6,840 nt of DNA from Rhodobacteraceae bacterium UBA6273 (GCA_002440625.1 DJUV01000352.1:1-6840); one strand, 5' to 3'. Numbered from the stretch's first letter, positions 1 to 6,390 are shown. Made by a program: numbers and translations. The notes: generated from the letters alone by a model not told the origin.

Positions 1-786
1 GGTCTGGCCGACGTGAACCATTTCCACGCGGCGGGCGGGCTGGCCTTCCTGATCGGCGAACTCCTCGAAGGCGGGCTACTTCATCCCGACGTCAAGACCA
101 TTGCCGGCGACGGGCTTTACCGCTACGCGCAGGAACCGAAACTGAAGGATGGCGCGCTGGTCTGGGAGGAAGGCATAGGCGAAAGCCTGAATGACAAGAT
201 CGTGCGGCCTCTCAAAGACCCGTTCCAACCCATTGGCGGGCTTAAGGAATTGACCGGAAACCTCGGGCGCGGGGTCATCAAGGTATCGGCCGTAGCGCCC
301 GACCGGCATGTGATCGAGGCTCCGGCCCGCATCTTCCACGACCAGAACGAGGTCAAGGCCGCCTTCCAGCGCGGCGAATTCACCTCCGACACCATCGTCG
401 TCGTCCGCTTCCAGGGCCCGCGCGCCAACGGGATGCCGGAACTGCACTCACTGACGCCGACGCTTTCGGTGCTTCAGGACCGGGGGCTGAAGGTTGCGCT
501 TGTCACCGATGGCCGCATGTCGGGCGCGTCGGGCAAGGTTCCGGCGGCGATCCATGTCAGCCCGGAAGCCGCCTGCGGCGGCGCCATCGGGCGGATCAGG
601 GACGGCGATATTGTCCGGCTCGATGCCGATGCCGGGCGGCTTGAGGTTCTGGGCGTCGATCTTTCCACGCGCGAGCTTGCCACCGCCGATCTCAGCCATA
701 ATGAATACGGCACCGGGCGCGAGCTTTTCGCGTGCTTCCGCGCCCATGTCGGTGCTGCGCCCGAAGGCGCGGCGCTCGTCGTCTGA
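1..786 (+). CDS. edd: Phosphogluconate dehydratase, C-terminal part (5' end outside window)
   Basis: 6-Phosphogluconate dehydratase removes water from 6-phosphogluconate to give 2-keto-3-deoxy-6-phosphogluconate (KDPG), the first dedicated step of the cytoplasmic Entner-Doudoroff pathway. The reading frame is open from base 1 and ends at TGA 784-786, giving 261 residues, compared with about 600 for the whole enzyme. The N-terminal half, which carries most of the Fe-S ligands, is therefore off the window. The visible part starts [10 protein letters not shown], matching the Edd subgroup. Residues 165-178 ([14 protein letters not shown]) are the second signature of the IlvD/Edd dehydratase family; the serine in the RMSG segment aligns with the proposed catalytic serine of IlvD-type enzymes. 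NHFHAAGG and the eda gene directly downstream favour Edd over dihydroxy-acid dehydratase. A GTG at 13 is an internal codon, not a start. No frameshift is seen. Confidence 0.95.
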   Translation, partial: GLADVNHFHAAGGLAFLIGELLEGGLLHPDVKTIAGDGLYRYAQEPKLKDGALVWEEGIGESLNDKIVRPLKDPFQPIGGLKELTGNLGRGVIKVSAVAPDRHVIEAPARIFHDQNEVKAAFQRGEFTSDTIVVVRFQGPRANGMPELHSLTPTLSVLQDRGLKVALVTDGRMSGASGKVPAAIHVSPEAACGGAIGRIRDGDIVRLDADAGRLEVLGVDLSTRELATADLSHNEYGTGRELFACFRAHVGAAPEGAALVV

Positions 787-791
787 TACAC

Positions 792-799
792 AGGAAGGA
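792..799 (+). promoter_or_regulatory. Shine-Dalgarno site deciding the eda start
   Basis: AGGAAGGA lies between the edd stop and eda. Two in-frame ATGs follow, at 800 and 806. The one at 800 abuts the purine run, leaving no spacing, whereas the one at 806 is 7 bases from AGGAAGG. This favours 806 as the real start. Confidence 0.7.
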
Positions 800-805
800 A
801 TGCCC

Positions 806-1447
806 ATGACCCCCGCCGAACAAAGCCGCAAAGCCGCGGAAATCTGCGCCCTCGCCCCGGTTGTCCCGGTTCTGGTGATCGATGACGTGTCGAAGGCGAA
901 GGGGCTGGCCGAGGCTTTGGTCAAGGGCGGCTTGCCGGCGCTTGAGGTGACATTGAGGACGCCAGCCGCGCTGGATGCGATCCGGGCGATGGCCGAGGTG
1001 CCGGGCGGCGTCGTCGGCGCGGGGACCTTGCTGACGCCCGCCGATGTGAAGGCTGCAAAGGCCGCGGGCGCGAAGTTTGGCGTCTCGCCGGGCGCCACCG
1101 ACAGGCTGATCGACGCCTGTGCCGAGGCCGGCTTGCCGCTTCTGCCGGGGGCGGCGACGGCGACCGAGGTGATGATCCTCCTCGAAAAGGGTTTCACCGT
1201 GCAGAAGTTCTTTCCCGCCGAGGCTTCGGGCGGCGCCCCTGCCCTCGCCGCCATCGGTGCGCCGATCCCGCAGGTGCGATTCTGCCCGACGGGTGGGGTG
1301 AGCATGAAGAACATCGGCGATTATCTGAAGCTGTCGAATGTGATCTGCTGCGGCGGAAGCTGGGTCGCGCCGAAGGCGGCGGTTGCTGCCGGCGACTGGG
1401 CCGAGGTCGAACGTCTGGCGCGCGAGGCGGCGGCGCTGCCGCGCTGA
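806..1447 (+). CDS. eda: KDPG aldolase (2-dehydro-3-deoxy-phosphogluconate aldolase)
   Basis: This class I aldolase cleaves KDPG to pyruvate and glyceraldehyde-3-phosphate, completing the Entner-Doudoroff pathway. Started at ATG 806 it has 213 residues, the same length as E. coli Eda, and resembles it throughout. Visible motifs are PVVPVLVI (18-25), LEVTLRT (46-52) with the general acid/base Glu47 and Arg51, FGVSPGAT in the middle, KFFPAE with Schiff-base Lys134, and the phosphate-binding CPTGGVS (160-166), followed by GGSW near the C-terminus. The protein is a single TIM-barrel domain, acting as a trimer in the family. It starts 19 bp after edd on the same strand and is presumably co-transcribed with it. 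An in-frame ATG at 800 would add only two residues. KDPG aldolases may also act on 4-hydroxy-2-oxoglutarate, but the edd context makes the KDPG role the main one. Confidence 0.97.
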   Translation: MTPAEQSRKAAEICALAPVVPVLVIDDVSKAKGLAEALVKGGLPALEVTLRTPAALDAIRAMAEVPGGVVGAGTLLTPADVKAAKAAGAKFGVSPGATDRLIDACAEAGLPLLPGAATATEVMILLEKGFTVQKFFPAEASGGAPALAAIGAPIPQVRFCPTGGVSMKNIGDYLKLSNVICCGGSWVAPKAAVAAGDWAEVERLAREAAALPR

Positions 1448-1483
1448 ACTATCCCAAGCATTGCTTTAGGGTCGATCTGCCCG

Positions 1484-1508
1484 GCCCGGTCGCCTTCTGC
1501 GACCGGGC
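1484..1508. terminator. Hairpin in convergent gap after eda (possible terminator)
   Basis: A perfect 10-bp inverted repeat, GCCCGGTCGC paired with GCGACCGGGC, encloses the loop CTTCT. It lies 36 bp after the eda stop and 22 bp from the stop of the convergent minus-strand gene. Its position suits termination of one or both units. No T-run follows on either strand, so it is not a canonical rho-independent terminator. It may instead stabilise 3' ends or act with Rho. Confidence 0.45.
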
Positions 1509-1530
1509 GGTGGAAAGACCTGCGCCGGCC

Positions 1531-2019
1531 CTACCTCCGCCGCCCCGCCATCGCCTCATCCAGCGCTCTGTGGATCAGCCCGGCGCGGCCGCCCGCCAGC
1601 CCGATGATGACCCAGGCCAGCACGAAAAGAACCGCCACCGCTATGCCAATCCTGACAGGCCCGGCGCTGTAGGCCGTCACCAGCCCGGCACTCCGCGCGG
1701 ACATCTCCGCCCCCGCCGCCAACGCCGCTCCAATCAGCCCGAAGCTCATGGCATAGCGGAAGCGGCTGCGGCGGAGATGCAGGATGCGGTCGATCAGCGG
1801 CGCGGCGCAGGGATGCCTGAGGCCCCATTCCGCCGCACCTTCCACGGCAAGCCCGTAAGCCAGTGTACCCAGCACGATCTGGATGGCCGCCGCAAAGCCC
1901 GGCGCCTCAGCCGAGGTCAGGTGGCCAAGGCCAAGCGCCAGCGCGCCCGCAGGCAGGTAAAGCACGAGAAACGCGGCAAGGGGAAAATGCGGGCGTGCGT
2001 TAGGCATGATGAAAGGCAT
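1531..2019 (-). CDS. Hypothetical four-helix integral membrane protein
   Basis: I do not recognise a family for this 162-residue protein. Four hydrophobic stretches are visible at about residues 12-32, 41-59, 89-107 and 122-144. The loop between helices 2 and 3 (60-88) carries an acidic, Trp-containing stretch (EGAAEWGL) and then an arginine-rich segment (HLRRSRFR). The C-terminus is basic (AMAGRRR) and probably cytoplasmic. No catalytic motif or signal-peptide cleavage site is seen. The start is uncertain. ATG 2019 has CAGGGA directly against it with no spacing. ATG 2007, giving 158 residues, lies 12 bases after AGGGA. The gene follows the short glnE-linked gene on the same strand after 89 bp, so it may belong to the glnE unit, and it ends convergently with eda. 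The hydrophobic periodicity and clean frame support a real gene over the shorter, low-complexity ORFs on the opposite strand. Confidence 0.72.
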   Translation of the reverse strand: MPFIMPNARPHFPLAAFLVLYLPAGALALGLGHLTSAEAPGFAAAIQIVLGTLAYGLAVEGAAEWGLRHPCAAPLIDRILHLRRSRFRYAMSFGLIGAALAAGAEMSARSAGLVTAYSAGPVRIGIAVAVLFVLAWVIIGLAGGRAGLIHRALDEAMAGRRR

Positions 2020-2108
2020 TCCCTGACGAATGCCCTTGCGTAACCCGCGATCACGGCCAGCATGGGGCCTTGGCCCGGAATTCTCATGGCCGAAATCGGA
2101 CCCTGCCG

Positions 2109-2378
2109 TCAGGTCGCGATCCGCGCCGACCGTCCGCCACGCCGCCGGGGCGCCTCGCCCGGCACGAGCCCGTCAGTGAGGACCCCGTTCATCGGGTGGC
2201 CGGGATTGGCTTCGGCATAGTGGACCAGAAGCGCCCGCATCGCCTCGCGCGGGTCGGTCTGGGCGGCGAGGCTCAGCGCCCAGTCGAGAAAGATCGACCG
2301 GCATTCGCCAAGCGTGATCCCCTCGATCGCATAGGATTCGCGGATCAGTCCCTTGGGGTCGGCAAGCGTCTTTTCCAT
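2109..2378 (-). CDS. Conserved short hypothetical protein downstream of glnE
   Basis: This encodes a small soluble protein of 89 residues with no signal peptide or membrane segment. The N-terminal two thirds (MEKTLADPKGLIRESYAIEG, then LGECRSIFLDWALSL) looks helical. A central HYAEANPGHPMNGVL segment follows, and the tail is short, proline- and arginine-rich and basic (APRRRGGRSARIAT). From memory it resembles short uncharacterised Rhodobacteraceae proteins, but I cannot name a family or function. ATG 2378 was chosen because AGGA lies 5 bases upstream. An in-frame ATG at 2393 would give 94 residues but lacks a Shine-Dalgarno sequence. The gene begins 31 bp after the glnE stop on the same strand and is likely co-transcribed. 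The gap is bridged by a possible 11-codon ORF. A role connected with GlnE or glutamine synthetase is only an inference from position. Confidence 0.72.
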   Translation of the reverse strand: MEKTLADPKGLIRESYAIEGITLGECRSIFLDWALSLAAQTDPREAMRALLVHYAEANPGHPMNGVLTDGLVPGEAPRRRGGRSARIAT

Positions 2379-2413
2379 CACTTTCCTGCCCATATCAGGC
2401 GACGTCCCGTCAT
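2378..2413 (-). other. Possible 11-codon minicistron linking glnE to the next gene
   Basis: On the minus strand the glnE TGA (2412-2410) overlaps an ATG (2413-2411) as ATGA. This ATG opens a frame of 11 codons, MTGRRLIWAGK. Its TGA (2380-2378) overlaps the next gene's ATG (2378-2376) as TGATG. Both junctions are typical of translational re-initiation, so ribosomes could be handed from glnE to the short gene through this frame. It also contains that gene's Shine-Dalgarno site. Whether it is translated is unknown, and it could be chance. Confidence 0.25.
2384..2387 (-). promoter_or_regulatory. Shine-Dalgarno site deciding the start of the short gene
   Basis: Read on the minus strand, AGGA (extended AGGAAAG) sits 5 bases before ATG 2378. 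The alternative in-frame ATG at 2393 has no purine-rich stretch upstream, so 2378 is preferred. Confidence 0.6.
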
Positions 2414-5199
2414 TGCGTGGTCTTGGCCGGGCCAAGCACGATCTCGATGATCCCTTCCGCCCGCCCGCCATGCGCCGCAAGCAGCGACGCAAGATCGGGC
2501 AAATCCGACGCGCCCGTCTCGCGCAACAGGAACGCCTGCGCGCCAGCACCCACCGCCGCCATGTCGAGCGGCCTTTCGGTCAAAAGCCGCCCACCGGCCT
2601 GAAGCCGCCAGAGAAAGCGGTAGGCCTGCTGGAGCGCGTCTTCGGTCGCGGCATCGAAATGACCGGCGGTCTTGCCGGCGCGAAGCTGTTGCTCCACCCG
2701 GCGCGCAGGCGATGCGGCACGAAGGGCCGAGGCCTGCGCCACAAGCTCGATGTCCTGCAAGCGGCCGGGGCCGATCTTCGCCTCCCATTCGCCATCGGGC
2801 GCCTTGGCGGCGAAGATGCGCGCCCGCATCTCGGCGGTATCGGAAAGGATGCCGCTGCCCGAAGCCTTGGCCGCAAGGATTTGCCGCCGGATCGCTTCAA
2901 CCTCTTCGGCCAGCACAGGGTCGCCCGCGACGGGGCGGGCGCGGGTCAGGGCGAGGTGTTCCCATGTCCAGGCCTCGTCCATCTGGTAGCTCTCGAAGGA
3001 CTGGACCGAGGTCGCGACCGGCCCCTGCCGACCGGAGGGGCGGAGACGCATGTCGACCTCGTAGAGCCGCCCGTCCGCCATCGGCGCAGAGAGCGCCGTC
3101 ACCAATGCCTGCGTCAGCCGCGCATAATAGGCCCGCGCCGCGAGGGGCCGCTTGCCTTCGGAGCTTTCGACCCCGTCCGCGTCATAGACCACGATCAGGT
3201 CGAGGTCGGAAAAGGCATTCAGCCGTTCCGCGCCGAGAGAGCCCATACCAAGGACAACCGCGCCCCTTCCGGGCGGCTGCCCATGTTTGGCGGCGAAATC
3301 GGCCACGACCGCTGGCCAGAGCGCATGGATGACCGCCCCGGCAAGATCGGCATACTCACGTCCCGCTTGGGCCGCGTCGATCAGCCCGCGCAGGTGATGG
3401 ACGCCGACGCGGAAATGCCATTCGCGCTGCCAGCGCCGGGCGGCGGTGAGCTTGCCCTCGTAATCCGGGACGGTCGCCAGATGACCCGCGAGGATCTGCG
3501 AAAGCCCGGCGCCGCCCGGCCAGTCGGCGAAGAAACCACCGCCGATGACCGCATCGAGCACGGCGGAGTTGCGCGAAAGATAGGCCGCCAGCCCCGGCGC
3601 CGTTGAGCAAATATCAACAATAAGGTCGATCAACTGTGGATTGGCGTCGAAAAGTGAGAAAAGCTGCACCCCGGCGGGAAGCCCCGCCAGAAACCCGTCG
3701 AACTGCCTCAGCGCCTCATCCGGGTTGGCGGCGCGGTTGAGACGCGACAGAATCTCGGGCTTCAACCGCTTGAAGATCGTCACCGCGCGTTCAGAGCGCA
3801 GCGCCGGATAGCCGCGCCAGCCATCGACGATGGCGCGGGCCTCGGCACTCATCTCAGGCAGGGCGCGGGCCTCGCCGGGGGCGAAGAAGCCCTCGGTCAG
3901 ATCGTGGACACGCTCCAGCCGCGCGCGGAGGGCCTTGCGCCATGCACCGGTGTCGGCCTCGCCCATCATCCGGGCGATGCGGTCGATGCCCTCGGCGCTG
4001 GTCGGCAGGTCATGGGTCTGGGCGTCGTTCACCATCTGGATGCGGTGCTCGACATCCCGGTGCGCCCGGTAAAGCCCGGTCAGTTCCGCCGCATCGCTTT
4101 CCGGCACCCAACCCTTGACCGCAAGCGCCGCCAATCCTTCGACCGTGCGCCGGTCACGCAAGTCAGGATCGCGCCCCCCGGCGATCAGCTGGCGGGTCTG
4201 GGTGAAGAACTCGATCTCGCGGATGCCGCCACGGCCGAGCTTCATATTATGGCCTTCCAGCACGATGGCCCCGTGCAGCCCCTTGTGGTCGCGGATGCGC
4301 AGCCGCATGTCATGCGCATCCTGAATGGCGGCGAAGTCGAGGTGCCTGCGCCAGACGAAGGGGGTCAGCGCCTTCAGGAACCGCTCGCCCGCAGGAATGT
4401 CACCGGCACAGGCGCGGGCCTTGATGAAGGCCGCTCGTTCCCACGTCCGCCCCTGAGCCTCGTAATACTGTTCCGCTGCCGACATGGAGATGCAGACGGG
4501 CGTGACCGAGGCATCGGGGCGAAGCCGAAGGTCGGTGCGGAAGACATAGCCTTCGTCGGTCAGGTCTGAGAGAAGCCCGGTCATCCGCCGCACGACCCGG
4601 ATGAACGAGGCCCGCGCGTCCTGCACGTCATCGGGATCATAGCGGCTGTCGTCAAACAGGCAGATGAGGTCGATGTCGGAGGAATAATTCAGCTCCCCCG
4701 CCCCCATCTTGCCCATGGCGATGGCGCTGATCCCCGCCGCCGTCGCCGCATCCTCCGGGGTCGCCCCCGGCACCTTGCCTCGGCGGATCTCATCGGCGGT
4801 GAGCGCCACCAGCGAAGCATGGACGGCCTTGTCGGCGAGGGCCGTCAGCGCCCCCGTCACCTCTTCCAGCGGCCAGACGCCGCCAAGATCGGCAAGTGCG
4901 GCCAGAAGCGCCACGCGCCGCTTGGCCTGCCTGAGGAGCGGCCCAAGCGCCTCGCTCCCCTGCCCGTCCGGCGCGGCCAGAACCTCGGCCAGCGCCGCCT
5001 CGGGGCTGCCGGCAAGCGTGGCCTCCAGCCAGTCCGCCTCGCGCTCCATCAGCCCGGCAAGATAGGGGCTGCAACCGGCGGCCCCTTCCAGTAGCGCCAC
5101 GATCTCAGGCGGTTGCGCGGCGAAGCGCGCGCAGAGATCGGCCGAGCGGGTGGGTTCGAACGGGATCGGCGCGCGGGTGATGCGGGAAGCAAAATTCAT
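2410..5199 (-). CDS. glnE: Bifunctional glutamine synthetase adenylyltransferase/adenylyl-removing enzyme
   Basis: GlnE sets glutamine synthetase activity by attaching AMP to it, or removing AMP by phosphorolysis, in response to PII proteins and glutamine. It is a cytoplasmic nitrogen-control enzyme. The protein has 929 residues, close to the 946 of E. coli GlnE. Two nucleotidyltransferase domains are visible. The N-terminal adenylyl-removing domain has AMGKMGAGELNYSSDIDL (161-178) with metal-binding Asp175 and Asp177. The C-terminal adenylyltransferase domain has GMGSLGAERLNAFSDLDL (651-668) with Asp665 and Asp667. A helical region containing LFSLFDANPQLIDLIVDI lies between them. In the second motif the usual lysine (GKLGG form) is Ser654; I cannot tell whether this matters, and it may be normal in this lineage. 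ATG 5199 gives MNFASRITRAPIPF, a plausible GlnE N-terminus, but has no Shine-Dalgarno sequence. The gene is divergent from the YbaK-type gene and is followed by the short hypothetical gene. Long open frames on the opposite strand here are shadows. Confidence 0.96.
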   Translation of the reverse strand: MNFASRITRAPIPFEPTRSADLCARFAAQPPEIVALLEGAAGCSPYLAGLMEREADWLEATLAGSPEAALAEVLAAPDGQGSEALGPLLRQAKRRVALLAALADLGGVWPLEEVTGALTALADKAVHASLVALTADEIRRGKVPGATPEDAATAAGISAIAMGKMGAGELNYSSDIDLICLFDDSRYDPDDVQDARASFIRVVRRMTGLLSDLTDEGYVFRTDLRLRPDASVTPVCISMSAAEQYYEAQGRTWERAAFIKARACAGDIPAGERFLKALTPFVWRRHLDFAAIQDAHDMRLRIRDHKGLHGAIVLEGHNMKLGRGGIREIEFFTQTRQLIAGGRDPDLRDRRTVEGLAALAVKGWVPESDAAELTGLYRAHRDVEHRIQMVNDAQTHDLPTSAEGIDRIARMMGEADTGAWRKALRARLERVHDLTEGFFAPGEARALPEMSAEARAIVDGWRGYPALRSERAVTIFKRLKPEILSRLNRAANPDEALRQFDGFLAGLPAGVQLFSLFDANPQLIDLIVDICSTAPGLAAYLSRNSAVLDAVIGGGFFADWPGGAGLSQILAGHLATVPDYEGKLTAARRWQREWHFRVGVHHLRGLIDAAQAGREYADLAGAVIHALWPAVVADFAAKHGQPPGRGAVVLGMGSLGAERLNAFSDLDLIVVYDADGVESSEGKRPLAARAYYARLTQALVTALSAPMADGRLYEVDMRLRPSGRQGPVATSVQSFESYQMDEAWTWEHLALTRARPVAGDPVLAEEVEAIRRQILAAKASGSGILSDTAEMRARIFAAKAPDGEWEAKIGPGRLQDIELVAQASALRAASPARRVEQQLRAGKTAGHFDAATEDALQQAYRFLWRLQAGGRLLTERPLDMAAVGAGAQAFLLRETGASDLPDLASLLAAHGGRAEGIIEIVLGPAKTTQ

Positions 5200-5205
5200 G
5201 GGGCG

Positions 5206-5233
5206 ACAGTAGCGGCGCCCGCGCCCGCGTCAA
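5206..5233 (-). promoter_or_regulatory. Possible glnE promoter (leaderless mRNA candidate)
   Basis: On the minus strand, TTGACG (5233-5228, a 5/6 match to the -35 consensus) is followed after 16 bp by TACTGT (5211-5206, a 3/6 match to the -10). Transcription would start at about 5199-5200, essentially at the glnE ATG, which fits the missing Shine-Dalgarno sequence. The -10 match is weak. Confidence 0.3.
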
Positions 5234-5294
5234 CGCCGTGCGCTTGCGTCCGGCGGGGGAGCGGGCTTCAATGGCTGGGACGATGGAGGCCAGA

Positions 5295-5765
5295 ATGAGC
5301 AAAAGCGTGAAACGGGTGCGCGCGGCGCTTGAGGCGGCAGGGCTGACCACGGAAATCCTTGAGATGGCCGATGGGACGCGGACCGCCGAGGATGCGGCGC
5401 GGGCGGCGGGATGCGCGGTCGACCAGATCGTCAAGTCGATCATCTTCCGGGGCGAGGACACGGGCCATGTCGTCCTGTTCCTGACGGCGGGCGGCAACCG
5501 GGTCAGCGCCGAGAAGGCGAGCGCCGTCGCCGGCCAAAAGCTCGGCAAGGCCGATGCCGACCTGATCCGCGCCGAGACCGGCTTTGCCATCGGCGGTGTG
5601 GCGCCCCTTGGGCATCTCACGCCGATCCGGAGCTACTTCGACCCGCGGCTTCTCGACTTCGCCGTGGTCTGGGCAGCCGCCGGTACGCCGCGCCATATCT
5701 TCGCGGTGCCGCCCAAGGCGCTGCTGGCGGCGACCGGGGCAGTGGTGGCGGAATTCACCGAATGA
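5295..5765 (+). CDS. YbaK/EbsC-type aminoacyl-tRNA deacylase (prolyl-tRNA editing family)
   Basis: This is a single-domain protein of 156 residues, the usual length for free-standing YbaK/ProXp editing proteins. These hydrolyse wrongly charged tRNA, classically Cys-tRNA(Pro) or Ala-tRNA(Pro), in the cytoplasm and so protect translation accuracy. Visible family features are DQIVKSIIF (43-51), with Lys47 matching the essential lysine of E. coli YbaK (Lys46), the substrate-pocket loop GGVAPLGH (100-107), and AGTPRHIF (129-136). Substrate specificity varies between subgroups and cannot be decided here, so no gene symbol is given. The start at ATG 5295 is supported by GGAGG at 5285-5289 with 5-base spacing. 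An in-frame ATG at 5283 and longer extensions lack a site. The gene is divergent from glnE with 95 bp between start codons, and the next gene downstream has its own promoter region. Confidence 0.92.
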   Translation: MSKSVKRVRAALEAAGLTTEILEMADGTRTAEDAARAAGCAVDQIVKSIIFRGEDTGHVVLFLTAGGNRVSAEKASAVAGQKLGKADADLIRAETGFAIGGVAPLGHLTPIRSYFDPRLLDFAVVWAAAGTPRHIFAVPPKALLAATGAVVAEFTE

Positions 5766-5803
5766 CGCCCGCTGAGCCGGAAGTCGCCGCGCCGCACCGC
5801 AGA

Positions 5804-5822
5804 ATGTAAATAACTTTTACAT
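5804..5822. promoter_or_regulatory. Palindromic operator candidate 1
   Basis: Perfect 7-bp arms ATGTAAA and TTTACAT flank a 5-bp centre, TAACT. The site lies 38 bp after the YbaK-type gene and ends 5 bp before a TTGACG -35 candidate. A second palindrome with nearly the same arms and the same 5-bp spacing is centred 58 bp downstream. The pairing suggests binding sites for one dimeric repressor or activator; the regulator is not identified. Confidence 0.6.
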
Positions 5823-5827
5823 CCCCC

Positions 5828-5856
5828 TTGACGCAAGCCCCGCCCGATCCGATCTT
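5828..5856 (+). promoter_or_regulatory. Candidate sigma-70 promoter of the DUF2852 gene
   Basis: TTGACG (5828-5833) matches the -35 consensus at 5 of 6 positions. GATCTT at 5851-5856, after 17 bp, matches the -10 at only 3 of 6. The predicted start of transcription, near 5863, falls inside the second palindrome. Confidence 0.4.
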
Positions 5857-5860
5857 CCCT

Positions 5861-5881
5861 CATGTGAAAAGCGTTCACATG
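5861..5881. promoter_or_regulatory. Palindromic operator candidate 2
   Basis: Perfect 8-bp arms CATGTGAA and TTCACATG surround a 5-bp centre, AAGCG. The inner 19 bp match candidate 1 at 12 of its 14 arm positions, ATGTGAA replacing ATGTAAA. The site covers the predicted transcription start and ends 5 bp before the GGAGG ribosome-binding site, a position suited to repression. The spacing TGTGA-N7-TCACA differs from the CRP consensus, which has N6. Confidence 0.65.
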
Positions 5882-5897
5882 CAAACGGAGGTTTCAA

Positions 5898-6341
5898 ATG
5901 TCCACCATCGCTGCCTGGCCGTCTCGGGCGGAACTCTGGCTCGACCAGCGCGGCAAAGGCGCGTGGATCGCGGCCATGGTCCTTGGCTTCATCGCCTTCT
6001 GGCCCATCGGCCTCGCCCTTCTGGCTTACATGATCTGGAGCAAACGGATGTTTTCGAAATGCCAGGGCCGGCTGGCCCGTCACGATCACCACGCCCACAT
6101 GAACGATATGCGGATGCGCCGCTACGGCTTCCGTCCCTCGGGCAACTCCGCCTTCGACGCCTACAAGGCCGACACGATCGACCGGCTTGAGCACGAGCAG
6201 GACGAGTTCGAGGCCTTCCTGAAGCGCCTGCGCGAAAGCAAGGACAAGGCCGAGTTCGACGAATACCTGAACGACCGCGCCCGCGCCGCGAAGGAAGCGC
6301 CGGGCGAAGGCCCCGAAGGCGAAGGGTCGGGCAAATACTGA
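5898..6341 (+). CDS. DUF2852 family single-pass membrane protein
   Basis: The protein has 147 residues and no known biochemical function. One strong transmembrane helix spans about residues 23-47 (AWIAAMVLGFIAFWPIGLAL onward). A short basic and histidine-rich stretch follows (HDHHAH at 62-67, then MRMRRYGF). After the conserved-looking RPSGNSAFDAYK (79-90) comes a charged, probably coiled-coil helix at about 92-127 (RLEHEQDEFEAFLKRLRESK). The tail is glycine- and glutamate-rich. This combination, a short N-terminal helix before the membrane span and a soluble acidic C-terminal helix, matches the DUF2852 proteins of alphaproteobacteria as I remember them. ATG 5898 has GGAGG 6 bases upstream. 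The gene stands alone between a palindrome-flanked promoter and a strong terminator, so it is probably a separately regulated single-gene unit. Topology is not certain; positive charges after the helix suggest a cytoplasmic C-terminus. Confidence 0.88.
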   Translation: MSTIAAWPSRAELWLDQRGKGAWIAAMVLGFIAFWPIGLALLAYMIWSKRMFSKCQGRLARHDHHAHMNDMRMRRYGFRPSGNSAFDAYKADTIDRLEHEQDEFEAFLKRLRESKDKAEFDEYLNDRARAAKEAPGEGPEGEGSGKY

Positions 6342-6362
6342 TCCCGGCTAAGCTACAATCGC

Positions 6363-6390
6363 AGGGACCGGCCCGCCCGGTCCCTTTTTT
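6363..6390 (+). terminator. Rho-independent terminator after the DUF2852 gene
   Basis: A perfect 9-bp stem, AGGGACCGG with CCGGTCCCT, has the loop CCCGC and runs straight into a run of T residues (6385-6390). It begins 22 bp after the DUF2852 stop and should end that transcript before bpt. Confidence 0.93.

Noticed and set aside
448..1314. 288-codon open frame on the minus strand across edd and eda
   Set aside because: It is antisense to two clearly conserved enzymes and its product has low-complexity Ala/Gly/Pro composition.
1510..2043. 177-codon open frame on the plus strand opposite the membrane protein
   Set aside because: The translation is highly charged and Arg/Gln/His-rich without a pattern, while the minus-strand frame shows four well-formed hydrophobic helices.
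2068..2080. GGGCC/GGCCC inverted repeat between the short gene and the membrane gene as a terminator
   Set aside because: Only 5 bp of stem with a two-base loop and no T-run. It is expected by chance in such GC-rich DNA.
2353..3606. 417-codon open frame on the plus strand, antisense to glnE
   Set aside because: It overlaps conserved GlnE sequence completely. Its translation is rich in Arg, Gly and Pro with no recognisable domain, as expected for the complement of a GC-rich gene.
5804..5822. PpsR/CrtJ-type site (TGT-N12-ACA)
   Set aside because: Here the spacing is TGT-N11-ACA, one base short, and no photosynthesis gene is nearby.
5861..5881. CRP-type site (TGTGA...TCACA)
   Set aside because: The half-sites are separated by 7 bases instead of 6, and the sister site has TGTAA/TTACA. 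The symmetry is odd-centred, unlike CRP or FNR sites.
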